Source: Pythium myriotylum
Taxonomy: Eukaryota; Oomycota; Peronosporomycetes; Pythiales; Pythiaceae
Length of the DNA stretch: 64,000 bases
Direction of reading: 5' to 3'
Assembly: GCA_023091665.1 (NCBI GenBank)
Contig: JALJCQ010000009.1
Location: 2,356,001 to 2,420,000, forward strand
The position numbers and the translations under genes were made by a program. Shown one piece after another: positions 55,901 to 64,000 of the stretch. Numbering within the stretch: position 1 is the stretch's first letter; the number at the start of each line of letters is the position of its first letter. Below the pieces are notes generated by a model. It had not been told where the DNA came from. It searched no databases and worked only from the letters and a program-made list of their open reading frames with translations.

Positions 55901-56296
55901 TGGACATGATGGATTGGGATCCGTGCGACTTTTGCTGGGCAGACGAGATATGTTTTCTGGGACGAGGTTTGGATGTGGCTCGGTTATGTGTGCGATAGGT
56001 GTGGTTTTGGCTCTGCCATAGGTGGAGAATCAAGAGACGTCGTGGCGAGTACGCGAGACTCCCTCGTCTCTGCTGTCTGCGTTTTCTATGTTGGTTGGCT
56101 GTGCTGGCTGTATCGTGTGGGCTGCGTGAATTGGGAGGCCGTCGGCCTTCCGCCTCGCTGCGTCGTCTCGTCGCAGTGTTGGCAGAGGCAGCCGCCGGAG
56201 ATCTTGGCGAGGAGGCAGGGAGTCCCATGGCCAGCCCCACGATGCCACGGACCACCACATTGGCCTCTTTGGATGTTGGAGGGTTCGAAAAAATAT

Positions 56297-56454
56297 AGAA
56301 GGGTCAGTTGATTCAGCTTCAAATCCGACCGCAACTGGTGGGCGACGTTTCAGCAACATGGCCACAACCTTATCATGGGGGAACTGCGCAACTTCCAGGT
56401 TGGTCTTCGATCTCAACGACAGCTGGCTTCGATATTCATGTCAGCTAGTCTTCG
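56297..56454. other. 158-bp spacer at the centre of the palindrome
   Basis: Unique sequence between the arm ends (left arm ends ...AAAAAATAT, right arm starts ATATTTTTT...). No coding feature. Confidence 0.8.
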
Positions 56455-56850
56455 ATATTTTTTCGAACCCTCCAACATCCAAAGAGGCCAATGTGGTGGT
56501 CCGTGGCATCGTGGGGCTGGCCATGGGACTCCCTGCCTCCTCGCCAAGATCTCCGGCGGCTGCCTCTGCCAACACTGCGACGAGACGACGCAGCGAGGCG
56601 GAAGGCCGACGGCCTCCCAATTCACGCAGCCCACACGATACAGCCAGCACAGCCAACCAACATAGAAAACGCAGACAGCAGAGACGAGGGAGTCTCGCGT
56701 ACTCGCCACGACGTCTCTTGATTCTCCACCTATGGCAGAGCCAAAACCACACCTATCGCACACATAACCGAGCCACATCCAAACCTCGTCCCAGAAAACA
56801 TATCTCGTCTGCCCAGCAAAAGTCGCACGGATCCCAATCCATCATGTCCA

Positions 56851-56907
56851 GCTACGAGCTACGAGCTACGAGCTACGAGCTACGAGCTACGAGCTACGAG
56901 CTACGAG
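56851..56907. repeat. 7-bp tandem repeat, eight units (right arm)
   Basis: GCTACGA repeated eight times plus one base, the reverse complement of the left-arm array but one unit longer. The change must postdate the last homogenisation of the arms here. Confidence 0.9.
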
Positions 56908-57023
56908 CGAGCGGATCGGTGCGCTCCTGCTGCCGGCCATCATTCTCCAAATTGCCTCGCAAAGCAAAGCAGCACCTTCCTCCCTCGCCTACCCTCCGCA
57001 CCAACGTTCCGCTACGAAACACC

Positions 57024-57871
57024 ATGTGCGACCACAAGTTCACGACGACCACCGCCACCGCCACCGGCGCCACGCGCAGCGTCAGCCAGCTCCGCGCCTT
57101 CTGGGAACAGCTAGTGACGACCACATCTCGCGCTTTCTCACGCGCTTTCGCGCTTGCCACCGCCGTGGCTAACGCAGCGCTTCGATGGAGCGCTTCCTGC
57201 CTCTTCGACCACCACACCTTCGCGACCGCGACTGACGCCGCCATCTCGACCTCTAGCGTCTTGGAGACGGCGGAGTCAGATGACACCACCACCTCCACCA
57301 AGACCTACGACCACGCAACCCAAAAGGTAAGCACCACCTCCGTCTTCCTTCCATGGAAGGACCCGGCTCTCCTTCTTGAACCAACCGGCTGACGCCTCAT
57401 TCCTCATCACAGATCTGCGTGCTGCTCTTCTCCTCCGAGTGCGGCGACCGCCTCCAGCGCGCCAGCGTCAACCGCACGCGCGACCTTCTCCACGACCTGG
57501 ACCTCCACTTCGTCGAGATGGACGTGGCCACGACCATCGACATGCACGACAAGCTCGTGCAACGGGACCTCCACGAGGTCAGCAAGACCCGCACCTTCCC
57601 ACAGGTCTTCACAGTGGAGGTGGGCGTAGACAAGCCCATGACCGACCGGATCTGCTACATCCCGGAGTGGCTGCTCCAGAAGGCCGAGTTCTATATGGGC
57701 GCCCCCGTCACGGAGCTCGCGCGCCTCTCCGTGCTCGACTTCAGCGCCCACCGCCTCTTCGCGGGCGTGTCCAAGCGCAAAGGACCCAACGCCTTCGCAG
57801 AACAAGTGCTCGCGCTGCCCTCGGGCCTCTTGATCGCGCATCCGACGCGAGCCGCACCCCACAAACAGTGA
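57024..57871 (+). CDS. Glutaredoxin/SH3BGR-fold protein, right copy
   Basis: Exons 57024-57326 and 57413-57871, 252 residues. The exons, intron and splice sites mirror the left copy, and I saw no difference in the coding sequence. The two genes are head to head across the palindrome centre, about 1.3 kb apart, so each has the same upstream DNA apart from the extra 7-bp unit. The fold and the missing C-x-x-C are as described for the left copy. Confidence 0.55.
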
Positions 57872-58167
57872 AAGTCGCCAGCGCTCGAGACCTCCGTGCC
57901 AAAGTCGAGCACCGTGCCTGACTCTCTCTGACTCGTTTCGTTTTTCTATAGATTCTCCGTCTCGTTGTGTCTGTCTAGCGAGTAGGTCTTGTCAAGTCAC
58001 CTCATGTCAAGTTCTTATTACACGTCCCGTCGTCATTCCGCATGGCATCATCTCCTCCTCCCTCTGCCCTCACCGCGTACTCGCCAGTGGCTTCGTTTCC
58101 TCCCAAGATCGGTGAGTTCCATCAAGCACGACGTCAGACGCACGCACATCTCACTTTGGCTTGCCTC

Positions 58168-58180
58168 TCTGACTTCGTCG
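58168..58180. repeat. Target-site duplication, left (13 bp)
   Basis: TCTGACTTCGTCG, repeated exactly at 59547-59559. The empty site in the left arm has a single copy with one base different (TCTGACTTCGCCG). Confidence 0.85.
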
Positions 58181-59546
58181 CCCGGCTTCTCAGAGAAGCG
58201 ACAGCATCCAGAGTAGATCGCGAACTTGACGCAAGGCGCGACATCGCCCACGCGGCTTCTCCGGAATTTGCGTCCGCCCTGGACAGCGTCTCGTGGTCGA
58301 GGTCCATCTTCTCGACCACAGTTCCAGTCGTCAGCGACGCACGTTTTTCCAAGTTAAAGGACAAAGGCTTCCTGGATGGGATCACACACTGAACCGACGC
58401 GGCTGTCCTCACTGCCCCGACTCAGGCGCGGCAGGGGGCTCGACATATCACATTATCTGGGACTGTCCGTCGGCCCAACGCGTTTGGACCCAAATTCGTA
58501 CCTGGTGGACTACACTAGGTCTTTGGGGTGAAGAAGAGTCAACGGTGACCCCTCTCCTCCTCCACGCCATCTTCGGGCTACGACTGCCGTACACGCCGCC
58601 TCGCGCGTGGGAACTCGCTACGCTTCACCAGTGTCCAACCCAATCTACCGACACTGCGGCGGACCCGTTTCCCGTGCTAGATGCGGTGTGGCAGCAGCAC
58701 GTACTTGAAACAATGGTGTTTCTCCTCTCTTGGCGCTCAAGTGCAGCAGCTCAGGGAAAGATGTGGACGCCCGAGCAAGCTCTCGTGCTCCATGAAGCCA
58801 GTTGCCTGCGCGTCCTTCAAACCCTCGCCAGGCGCTTCGCCAGTACGGACTCGCCTGCCTACTATACGGATCTCGCATGGGAATTACAAGGTCTCTTCCA
58901 GCGACCTACACCTCCCAGGGCGCCAGCTCTGACTAGCGCATGCAACCACCTACTATTCTTTGACGGCGGATCCCGGGGCAATCCAGGCCCCGGAGGTGCA
59001 GGAGCTGTCATCGTTCGCATCAACCCACTTGATGGGGATGCCGAGATTTTGTGGAGTGCGGCCATGAGCCATGCATCACGAAGCACTACCAACAATCAAG
59101 CCGAGTACCAAGGCCTTCTTGTTGGGTTGCGAGCTGCGACATCACTGAAGCTCAAGCGGGTCGAAGTCGTTGGTGACAGTGCACTTATCATTCGCCAACT
59201 ACATGATTATCGACCTCCTCGAAACAAAATCCTGTGTAAACTCTACACGCGCGCGCGCCGACTGGCGGACCAACTTTGCATCCGTCGATGGACTCATCAC
59301 GTCCGCGCGCACAACAAGATGGCTGATCTACTTGCCAATCTTGCGATGGACTCGCGCTCTAGCTCGCAAGTCCTTCACCCAACCACCCGGGACGGTCACT
59401 CTGATCTCTCGGTGCTGCTGTACAACGACCTACTTCCGTGGCTCGCGGCTTCCACCGCGAGTAGCGTTGAGCGTTAACACAGTCGAAACCCAGCGGAGCT
59501 ATTAGGATTCACTAGTTGAACTCAATAGACTTTATTATCATCATCA
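58181..59546 (+). mobile_element. 5'-truncated non-LTR retrotransposon (LINE) fragment
   Basis: 1,366 bp, absent from the matching site of the left arm and flanked by 13-bp direct repeats. It codes only for the 3' part of a LINE polyprotein: a zinc-knuckle-like segment and an RNase H domain. It ends in a short ATC repeat (TTATTATCATCATC) rather than poly(A). These are the marks of target-primed reverse transcription with 5' truncation. Confidence 0.88.
58293..59477 (+). CDS. LINE polyprotein C-terminal fragment with RNase H domain
   Basis: An open frame of 394 codons inside the LINE fragment; the initiating Met is incidental. Near residue 38 comes a zinc-binding-like CPHCPDSG ... HIIWDCP segment typical of the region after the reverse transcriptase (zf-RVT). 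Residues about 225-360 form an RNase H domain with the catalytic set D in LLFFDGGSRGNPG, E in NNQAEYQGLLVGL, D in VVGDSALIIRQL, and the late His/Asp pair in HHVRAHNKMADLLANLAMD. The reverse transcriptase and endonuclease are missing, so this fragment cannot transpose by itself. The frame is intact, which suggests a young insertion. Confidence 0.85.
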   Translation: MVEVHLLDHSSSRQRRTFFQVKGQRLPGWDHTLNRRGCPHCPDSGAAGGSTYHIIWDCPSAQRVWTQIRTWWTTLGLWGEEESTVTPLLLHAIFGLRLPYTPPRAWELATLHQCPTQSTDTAADPFPVLDAVWQQHVLETMVFLLSWRSSAAAQGKMWTPEQALVLHEASCLRVLQTLARRFASTDSPAYYTDLAWELQGLFQRPTPPRAPALTSACNHLLFFDGGSRGNPGPGGAGAVIVRINPLDGDAEILWSAAMSHASRSTTNNQAEYQGLLVGLRAATSLKLKRVEVVGDSALIIRQLHDYRPPRNKILCKLYTRARRLADQLCIRRWTHHVRAHNKMADLLANLAMDSRSSSQVLHPTTRDGHSDLSVLLYNDLLPWLAASTASSVER

Positions 59547-59559
59547 TCTGACTTCGTCG
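59547..59559. repeat. Target-site duplication, right (13 bp)
   Basis: Exact repeat of 58168-58180, directly after the ATC-rich 3' end of the LINE fragment. Confidence 0.85.
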
Positions 59560-60795
59560 CGTCTATTCCTTTCGACGCTTCTCGCTGGTCTCATGCGAAA
59601 TCAAAGTCCATCAAGATCCTCCTTGACGACACGACACGACACAACAGAACAAGACTCAGCCCCAGCGGACACATCCGATGCACGAAGCTAGGTCCCCGTC
59701 CGTCAAATCCTGCCCTCTTCATCTCCCCCGCAACTGCAAGAGCCTTCGCTTCCTCATCCACTGTCACCGTCATAGCCACGACAACGAACGACACATTCCT
59801 GCAGCAAGCGCTGTGCCTGCTCCTTGCCATAGACGTGCGACTTGCTTTGCTTTGCGTCCTCTCGATCTCGTTCAAGGCCAACTGCTCGGGCTTGAGAATG
59901 TGCTTCGGTGGACCTGCGTCGAACCGTGTCCAGCGTCAGTCACACAGCACGTGACCACGGCCTGTGCAAACACCAAAAACGCGCTTCTTCAACTGCACAC
60001 CCATCGGGCAATACAGTCTTCGCCTCGAATACGACTTGGCTCGGAAAAAACTCGCGCAGGAGCAACACATGGTGAGCCCACGCACCTCTCTCACCCTCAC
60101 ACCTTAGTCACTGAACCGTCCACGGGCATCGCCCTCTCTTCTGAGCGCCGTTCTGAGTTGTGCCTTTTTTCGGTGCTAACGACTGAGTTGTTCGCAGGAG
60201 ATGAAACGAAGCCGGAATCCAAGACCGCCTGGAAGTCTAATTTCACGTCGACAGCCAATCCCAAGTCGAATACCCGCCAGTGGTTGCCGGCTAGTTCGAC
60301 TTCGATCGAGCGCTCCCGCGAAAACGTGAGACCCTAATCTCACCAATCGAGACAAATCAATTTTCCTATGATCCACAGCTTGATCCAACTCTTTCTCACC
60401 TCATCGACATGCATGAGCGTAAAAACGAACACATTTGAGGGCACGCACCACTCTCGTGCGTGTCAAGTCGGATGGATTCACGTCCACTCGCGAGGCATTT
60501 GAATATGTCGACATCTCGCACAGGTAATCATACAAGCTTGTCAGCCAAACGGAGCACCAGGATGGCACGTCGAAGCCACGAAATGGAATCACATGTTTGC
60601 CCATGATGCATCGACGGATCAATTCGAAATGGACTAGAGGGTGCCACAACCGTTGTATACATGAACTTGACTTCACCACATGGCACTGGCGATGCAATCA
60701 CGACGACGTTCTCGCTGTTTCGCTTGTGCACTACTTCTTGGGCACAAAAGTTTCCTCCCTAGTCTTTAAAAGGTCTTGCCAAGATCTTCTGCTAC

Positions 60796-61662
60796 AACTT
60801 CAAAGGTGGACTTGACAAAAGATCCTGACCGGAAGAGGCATGATCAACAAGAGCCGGTTGTCGTTGACCACGAGATATGCGGTCGGGCGCGAATGCGACG
60901 TGTCGACAAACGCGGAGCTGGTGGGGGGATTAGCGACTTCGAGTTTCGATTGACTTTGTGTGGTGTACCGTCACGAGAGCGATAACTGACTTCATTGTGT
61001 GACCCAAGTGCGTTCATGTGGGGGGATCACACCTAGGGCGCCATTGTAGCATACTATCGTCCCCACGTGTCTTCAGGATAAACAGTCTTGAACGTTTGAG
61101 CACACCGAACTTCCGGTCTTCCGATTTCTGTAGCAAAATTTTGAATTTGCTTTGACAAAATTGCACTGGCTATTGGGCCGTGCGCATTTGCCCAAGGCGC
61201 AAAGTATTTGCAAGACAATTGAGCTTTGGAGAAACGGGGCCGTACGTCCCATGGCGACGAGTGCCCAGCCATCTGATACGAGTTTTCTTTGTTTTGTGCA
61301 ATAAGCATTCACCTTGATGTAGCTTGTAGGTTCCGTCAGCTACGGCAAATACTCTGTCGCCTAGAAGATCGTCTCGAGTGCGACGTTTGCAGCACCTTGA
61401 ACTTTCTCCAGGCATACCGCTATCGAGCTGATTTCAGCAATAGCCACACAAGTAAAACTCTAGCGTGGAGACCGCTAACAACCCACAAGTATCGGCGTAG
61501 GCAGAGATGCACAAACACCGATCGAGGTGGTTGGTTCACAGTATGAAGCCTCGCCTATTTCCAGCCTGTGCCGGTGTGGTAACTCTCGACTACTCGTTCA
61601 TTTAACTTGATAGCCGGCAATTCGTTATCATTGTTGCAAGTTTCAGCGTGGAGTTATCATCT
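60796..61662. other. Intergenic, no clear gene
   Basis: Outside the palindrome. A minus-strand stretch near 61073-61200 has a Cys cluster (CALGKCARPNSQC) but stops break it in all frames. I saw nothing to support a gene. Confidence 0.35.
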
Positions 61663-62815
61663 TCAGCGTTCTGATGAACACTCGGTATCTAGTCGCGCGT
61701 GCGCGCGCGCGAGAGAGAGAGAGTATCGCTCATTGGATGACGTCTGGGAAGTGCTTGACAGTGACTCTTTTGCTGACGAGTTCGATTTCCGACTTGGGAA
61801 TCTGCCATCGAGGTGATATCCACTGTCATGGTCCGAGTGAGACCGAATAACTGGTGCCTCCTTAGTTGAGTTTGGAGAAGTCCGACAGGGCCCGAATGCT
61901 TTCTCTTGATACTCTCTCTCATCCTTTGACGTGATGTCAAAATGTGACCAAAGCAGACGATCTCTTTCCCACAAATAATGGATGCGAATCGGAAGCATCT
62001 CACCACCAACGTTCCATTCTGAAAATCCATTTCGAGGACGAAGACTGTAGCTGCGAAGACTGGATCACACGACGACGTCAGCATGCAACACGTTCATAAA
62101 CTCTCCAGTCTTCTTGGTATGTTTGTTTGTCCAGCGTACTTCAGTCTCATCGCGACCAGAACTTCGTTCGGCCCTAATGCGATCGCCGCTGCGTCAACCT
62201 CCATCCTCAGTGGATTTTATTCTGGTGCCGGCTCCATGAACGCCAATTCGATCGTAGCATCCTCTCCGATGCTGGGTTTGGTGGTCGGCACCTTCGCAAT
62301 GGTCGTCTTGGTGAATGGGCTGGGCGACCCCTCGACTCAGTCGGAGATCACCTTGTTCCGGTAACGTTGAAGAAGCCAATCGGAATGCCATCAAAACGGT
62401 GAACGTGTCCATGAACACCACTGTCGCGTCGTCTTGGCTGGGAATGGACATGCCAAGCCAGAGATGCGGCTGAGTCACTGCGAAGCGGAGGTGGTTCCCA
62501 TGCGACAGCTCGGGTCAGAGTCGCCGGCATCTTGCACATCCATCGACAGCGTCAGTTCTCGCGAGGATCCGAGTTGCTATTCCATCCCCACATCTAGCAC
62601 GGAAGCTCCAGTTCGATCGAGAAGTGCGGCTCCGTCAGGCGCTTGAGCTCGTGGGACTCGCGCTCTGAGAGTTCCCAGCCCTTGTGGCCGGTGCTCCGAC
62701 CTCCGTCAGGTCTCGAACAAGCCGATTGTCCCTGTTCAACCGATGTACGCCCAGTGGTAGTGATTTCACGCCGAACATTTGTGGTGCCGACTCTTGTTGA
62801 TCCGCAAATTCCGTC
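61663..62815 (-). CDS. Possible multi-exon gene of unknown function
   Basis: Low-confidence call. The best segment is 61663 to about 62048, preceded by a TTCGCAG acceptor, encoding FSEWNVGGEMLPIRIHYLWE and a Ser-rich tail. Further upstream on the same strand are protein-like pieces (for example MTEFADQQESAPQMFGVKSL from 62815, and GPNEVLVAMRLKYAGQTNIP near 62115-62175). I could not link them with consistent splice phases. It may be a real gene with introns or a decayed one. The plus strand across 62083-62364 also reads as a hydrophobic frame, which I consider a shadow. Confidence 0.25.
61695..61723. repeat. (GC)n(GA)n microsatellite
   Basis: Alternating GC dinucleotides followed by GA dinucleotides. 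It lies at the C-terminal end of the possible minus-strand gene, where it would encode a Ser/Leu/Ala/Arg run. Confidence 0.85.
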
Positions 62816-62870
62816 ATTGCCAAATTGCATTTGCACACACAAACCACGACATTCATTACGTTATCTCCAC

Positions 62871-64000
62871 TCAGTACGCGGGCGCGCCGTACATGATGTC
62901 AATCTCCTTGGAGTAGTACTCGACGAGCTGCGGGCGCTTGAGTTTAAACGTCGGCGTGATCTTGTTGTTCTCGACGGTCCAGAGCTCGTCGTGGAGGTGG
63001 ATCTTCGCCACACGCTCGAAACGGAAGAGTCCGTACTTCTTTGCAAGTTCCTCCATGTCCTTGAGGATGGCTTCCTTGAGCGCATCGGTCGCGCAGTGGT
63101 CCTTGAGCGAGGCGTCCGCCTTGTACCCGTTCTTGCGCGCCCACTCCTCGACGGCCTCCTTCTCGGGGATGACCACGCCAACGAGGTAGTTCTGCAGCGA
63201 GTGGCCGTGAACAAACACTTGCGCGATGAGCGTGCTCTTGATGTACACATTCTCGATCTTCTCTGGCGCGACGTACTCGCCCTGTGATAACTTGAAGATG
63301 TTCTTCTTGCGGTCAATGACTGCGAGGGTGCCATCGGGGTTCCACTTGCCGATGTCGCCCGTGTGGAGCCAGCCCTCAGCGTCCAGCGTCTCGGCCGTCT
63401 TCTCCGGCTCCTTGTAGTAGCCCTTGAACACGTTCGCGCCACGCACGCAGATCTCACCACGTGGATCAGGCTTGTCGTTGCTCGTGTAGTTCATGTCTGG
63501 CACGTCAAAGAGACAGACCTCAAGGCCCGGTACAATCAGTCCCACGTGCGTGCCTGGCGCGAAGCACGGCGGACTCAGCGAGATCATCGCGCAGGTCTCA
63601 GTCATGCCGTAGCCCTCCGTCACGGCACAACCAAAAACAATCTGCAGGAACTCCTTGCAGTCCTGTGAGATCGGAGCCGAACCGTTGAGCATCAGCCGCA
63701 TCTCGCCACCCATGAGCATCTTGACCTTGTTGAAGACGAGCGCGTCCCAGAAGGCGTGCTTGACGTGGCCCGTCGCGAGGTTGCGCTTCTTGGCTTTGTA
63801 AGCCATATTGAAGAGCAGCTTCTTGACGCCGCCAGCCTTTTCCACGCCCTGGAGGATCTTGTCCTGCACGCGATTGAGCACGCGCGGCACAGACGGAAAC
63901 ACGGTCGGCTGCAGAGCGGCGAGGTCGTCGATGAGCTTGATGACTTCTCCTTGGTAAAAGCCGATGGCGCCACCAGCGTAGATGGTCGTGACCTGCATTG
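62871..64000 (-). CDS. Long-chain acyl-CoA synthetase, C-terminal part (runs off the window)
   Basis: At least 375 residues of the C-terminal portion; the 5' part lies beyond 64000. ANL-superfamily motifs: TEGYGMTETCAM (A5-type), GEICVRGANVFKGYYKEPEKT, LDAEGWLHTGDIG (A7, Asp for ribose binding), DRKKNIFKLSQGEYVAPEKIENVY (A8 hinge plus fatty-acyl signature) and the A10 Lys in NKITPTFKLKR. The FKLSQGEYVAPE form is specific to long-chain acyl-CoA synthetases (ACSL type). It activates fatty acids with ATP and CoA for lipid synthesis or beta-oxidation, usually on ER, peroxisome or lipid-droplet membranes. No in-frame break in the visible part. Confidence 0.93.
   Translation of the reverse strand, partial: MQVTTIYAGGAIGFYQGEVIKLIDDLAALQPTVFPSVPRVLNRVQDKILQGVEKAGGVKKLLFNMAYKAKKRNLATGHVKHAFWDALVFNKVKMLMGGEMRLMLNGSAPISQDCKEFLQIVFGCAVTEGYGMTETCAMISLSPPCFAPGTHVGLIVPGLEVCLFDVPDMNYTSNDKPDPRGEICVRGANVFKGYYKEPEKTAETLDAEGWLHTGDIGKWNPDGTLAVIDRKKNIFKLSQGEYVAPEKIENVYIKSTLIAQVFVHGHSLQNYLVGVVIPEKEAVEEWARKNGYKADASLKDHCATDALKEAILKDMEELAKKYGLFRFERVAKIHLHDELWTVENNKITPTFKLKRPQLVEYYSKEIDIMYGAPAY

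Larger units (their letters stand above)
53345..56296. repeat. Left arm of a large palindrome
   Basis: Reverse complement of the right arm (56455-60795). Coordinate sums are constant at 112,751 near the centre, 112,758 beyond the 7-bp repeat and 114,137 beyond the LINE insertion. Most of the inner 1.8 kb that I compared is identical. A patch near 54,200-54,560 has several mismatches, and identity returns further out before fading around 53,345-53,500. Confidence 0.88.
56455..60795. repeat. Right arm of the palindrome, with LINE insertion
   Basis: Inverted partner of 53345-56296. It is longer because of a 1,366-bp LINE fragment with a 13-bp target duplication at 58168-59559 and one extra 7-bp repeat unit. 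The outer end is less well defined because of small indels near 60735-60795. Confidence 0.85.
58042..60795 (+). pseudogene. Truncated, LINE-interrupted copy of the unknown multi-exon gene
   Basis: Mirrors the left-arm gene from its ATG (58042) outward. A LINE fragment sits about 127 bp after the ATG, at or just past the first donor site. The copy loses its last exon because the palindrome ends near 60795. Several inner segments (for example LEYDLARKKLAQEQHM near 60010-60063) are identical to the left arm, while 59,560-59,950 has diverged. Probably non-functional unless spliced to a new 3' end. Confidence 0.5.

Noticed and set aside
55973..56778. Small mirrored frames (MWLGYVCDRCG...) near the palindrome centre
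   Set aside because: Present in both arms only because of the inverted repeat, low quality, and in the upstream DNA of the glutaredoxin-fold genes.
53345..60795. Palindrome as pure assembly fold-back
   Set aside because: The right arm has a LINE with target duplication, an extra 7-bp unit and a patch of substitutions, which a fold-back artefact would not create. Long-read support is still desirable.
1..64000. CRISPR arrays, bacterial operons, Shine-Dalgarno sites, tRNA or rRNA genes
   Set aside because: None seen. The spliced genes show a eukaryotic nuclear sequence, and no cloverleaf or rRNA core was noticed by eye, though a small RNA gene could be missed without a search tool.

Overview
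The window reads as nuclear DNA of an oomycete-like stramenopile. This is an inference from gene content: GC-rich compact genes, introns mostly of 54-82 nt, a plant-type phosphoethanolamine methyltransferase, a sterol C-5 desaturase, a CBP/p300 acetyltransferase with TAZ domains at both ends, and a small family of secreted cysteine-rich GPI-anchored proteins. I assembled spliced models by hand from GT/AG sites, reading-frame phase and family conservation. Nothing was checked by alignment or transcripts.

Region 1 (1-20.4 kb) is a dense housekeeping block. In order it holds a double FAIM-fold protein with a WW domain, two claudin/Sur7-like tetraspan proteins, an IQ-motif protein, a PX protein, a four-exon BLOC1S2-like subunit, a Rac-type GTPase, an ABHD13-like hydrolase, a PDZ-like + TBC Rab-GAP, an ERG3-like desaturase, a TCAB1/WRAP53-like WD40 protein, an RBMX2/Ist3 splicing factor and a phosphoethanolamine methyltransferase.

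Region 2 (20.5-31.4 kb) is the most striking accessory region. It has four copies (A-D) of a secreted protein with an isopenicillin-N-synthase-like Fe(II)/2-oxoglutarate dioxygenase core, a cysteine-rich module and a Pro/Thr/Ser stalk. A, C and D encode or encoded a hydrophobic GPI-type tail in a separate last exon. B, C and D share an almost identical block of about 960 bp embedded in different flanks, which points to gene conversion. D carries an in-frame stop exactly between the enzyme core and the Cys-rich module.

Region 3 (31.4-51.8 kb) holds a SMYD methyltransferase divergent to a permuted-papain-like (YiiX-like) protein that seems to lack its catalytic residues, the 2,393-residue CBP/p300 homologue, a secreted protein of unknown role, a head-to-head IMP3/dyskerin pair, a mitochondrial bS18 protein with a long acidic insert, and a PP2A B56 subunit. 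Dyskerin and TCAB1 (H/ACA RNP and telomerase RNP factors) both lie in the window.

Region 4 (53.3-60.8 kb) is a giant imperfect palindrome with a 158-bp spacer. Each arm has an intact two-exon glutaredoxin-fold gene. The right arm alone carries a 5'-truncated LINE with an RNase H domain, flanked by 13-bp target-site duplications. A second multi-exon gene of unknown function is complete only on the left, because its last exon lies outside the palindrome. The window ends (62.9-64 kb) in the C-terminal part of a long-chain acyl-CoA synthetase that runs off the right edge.
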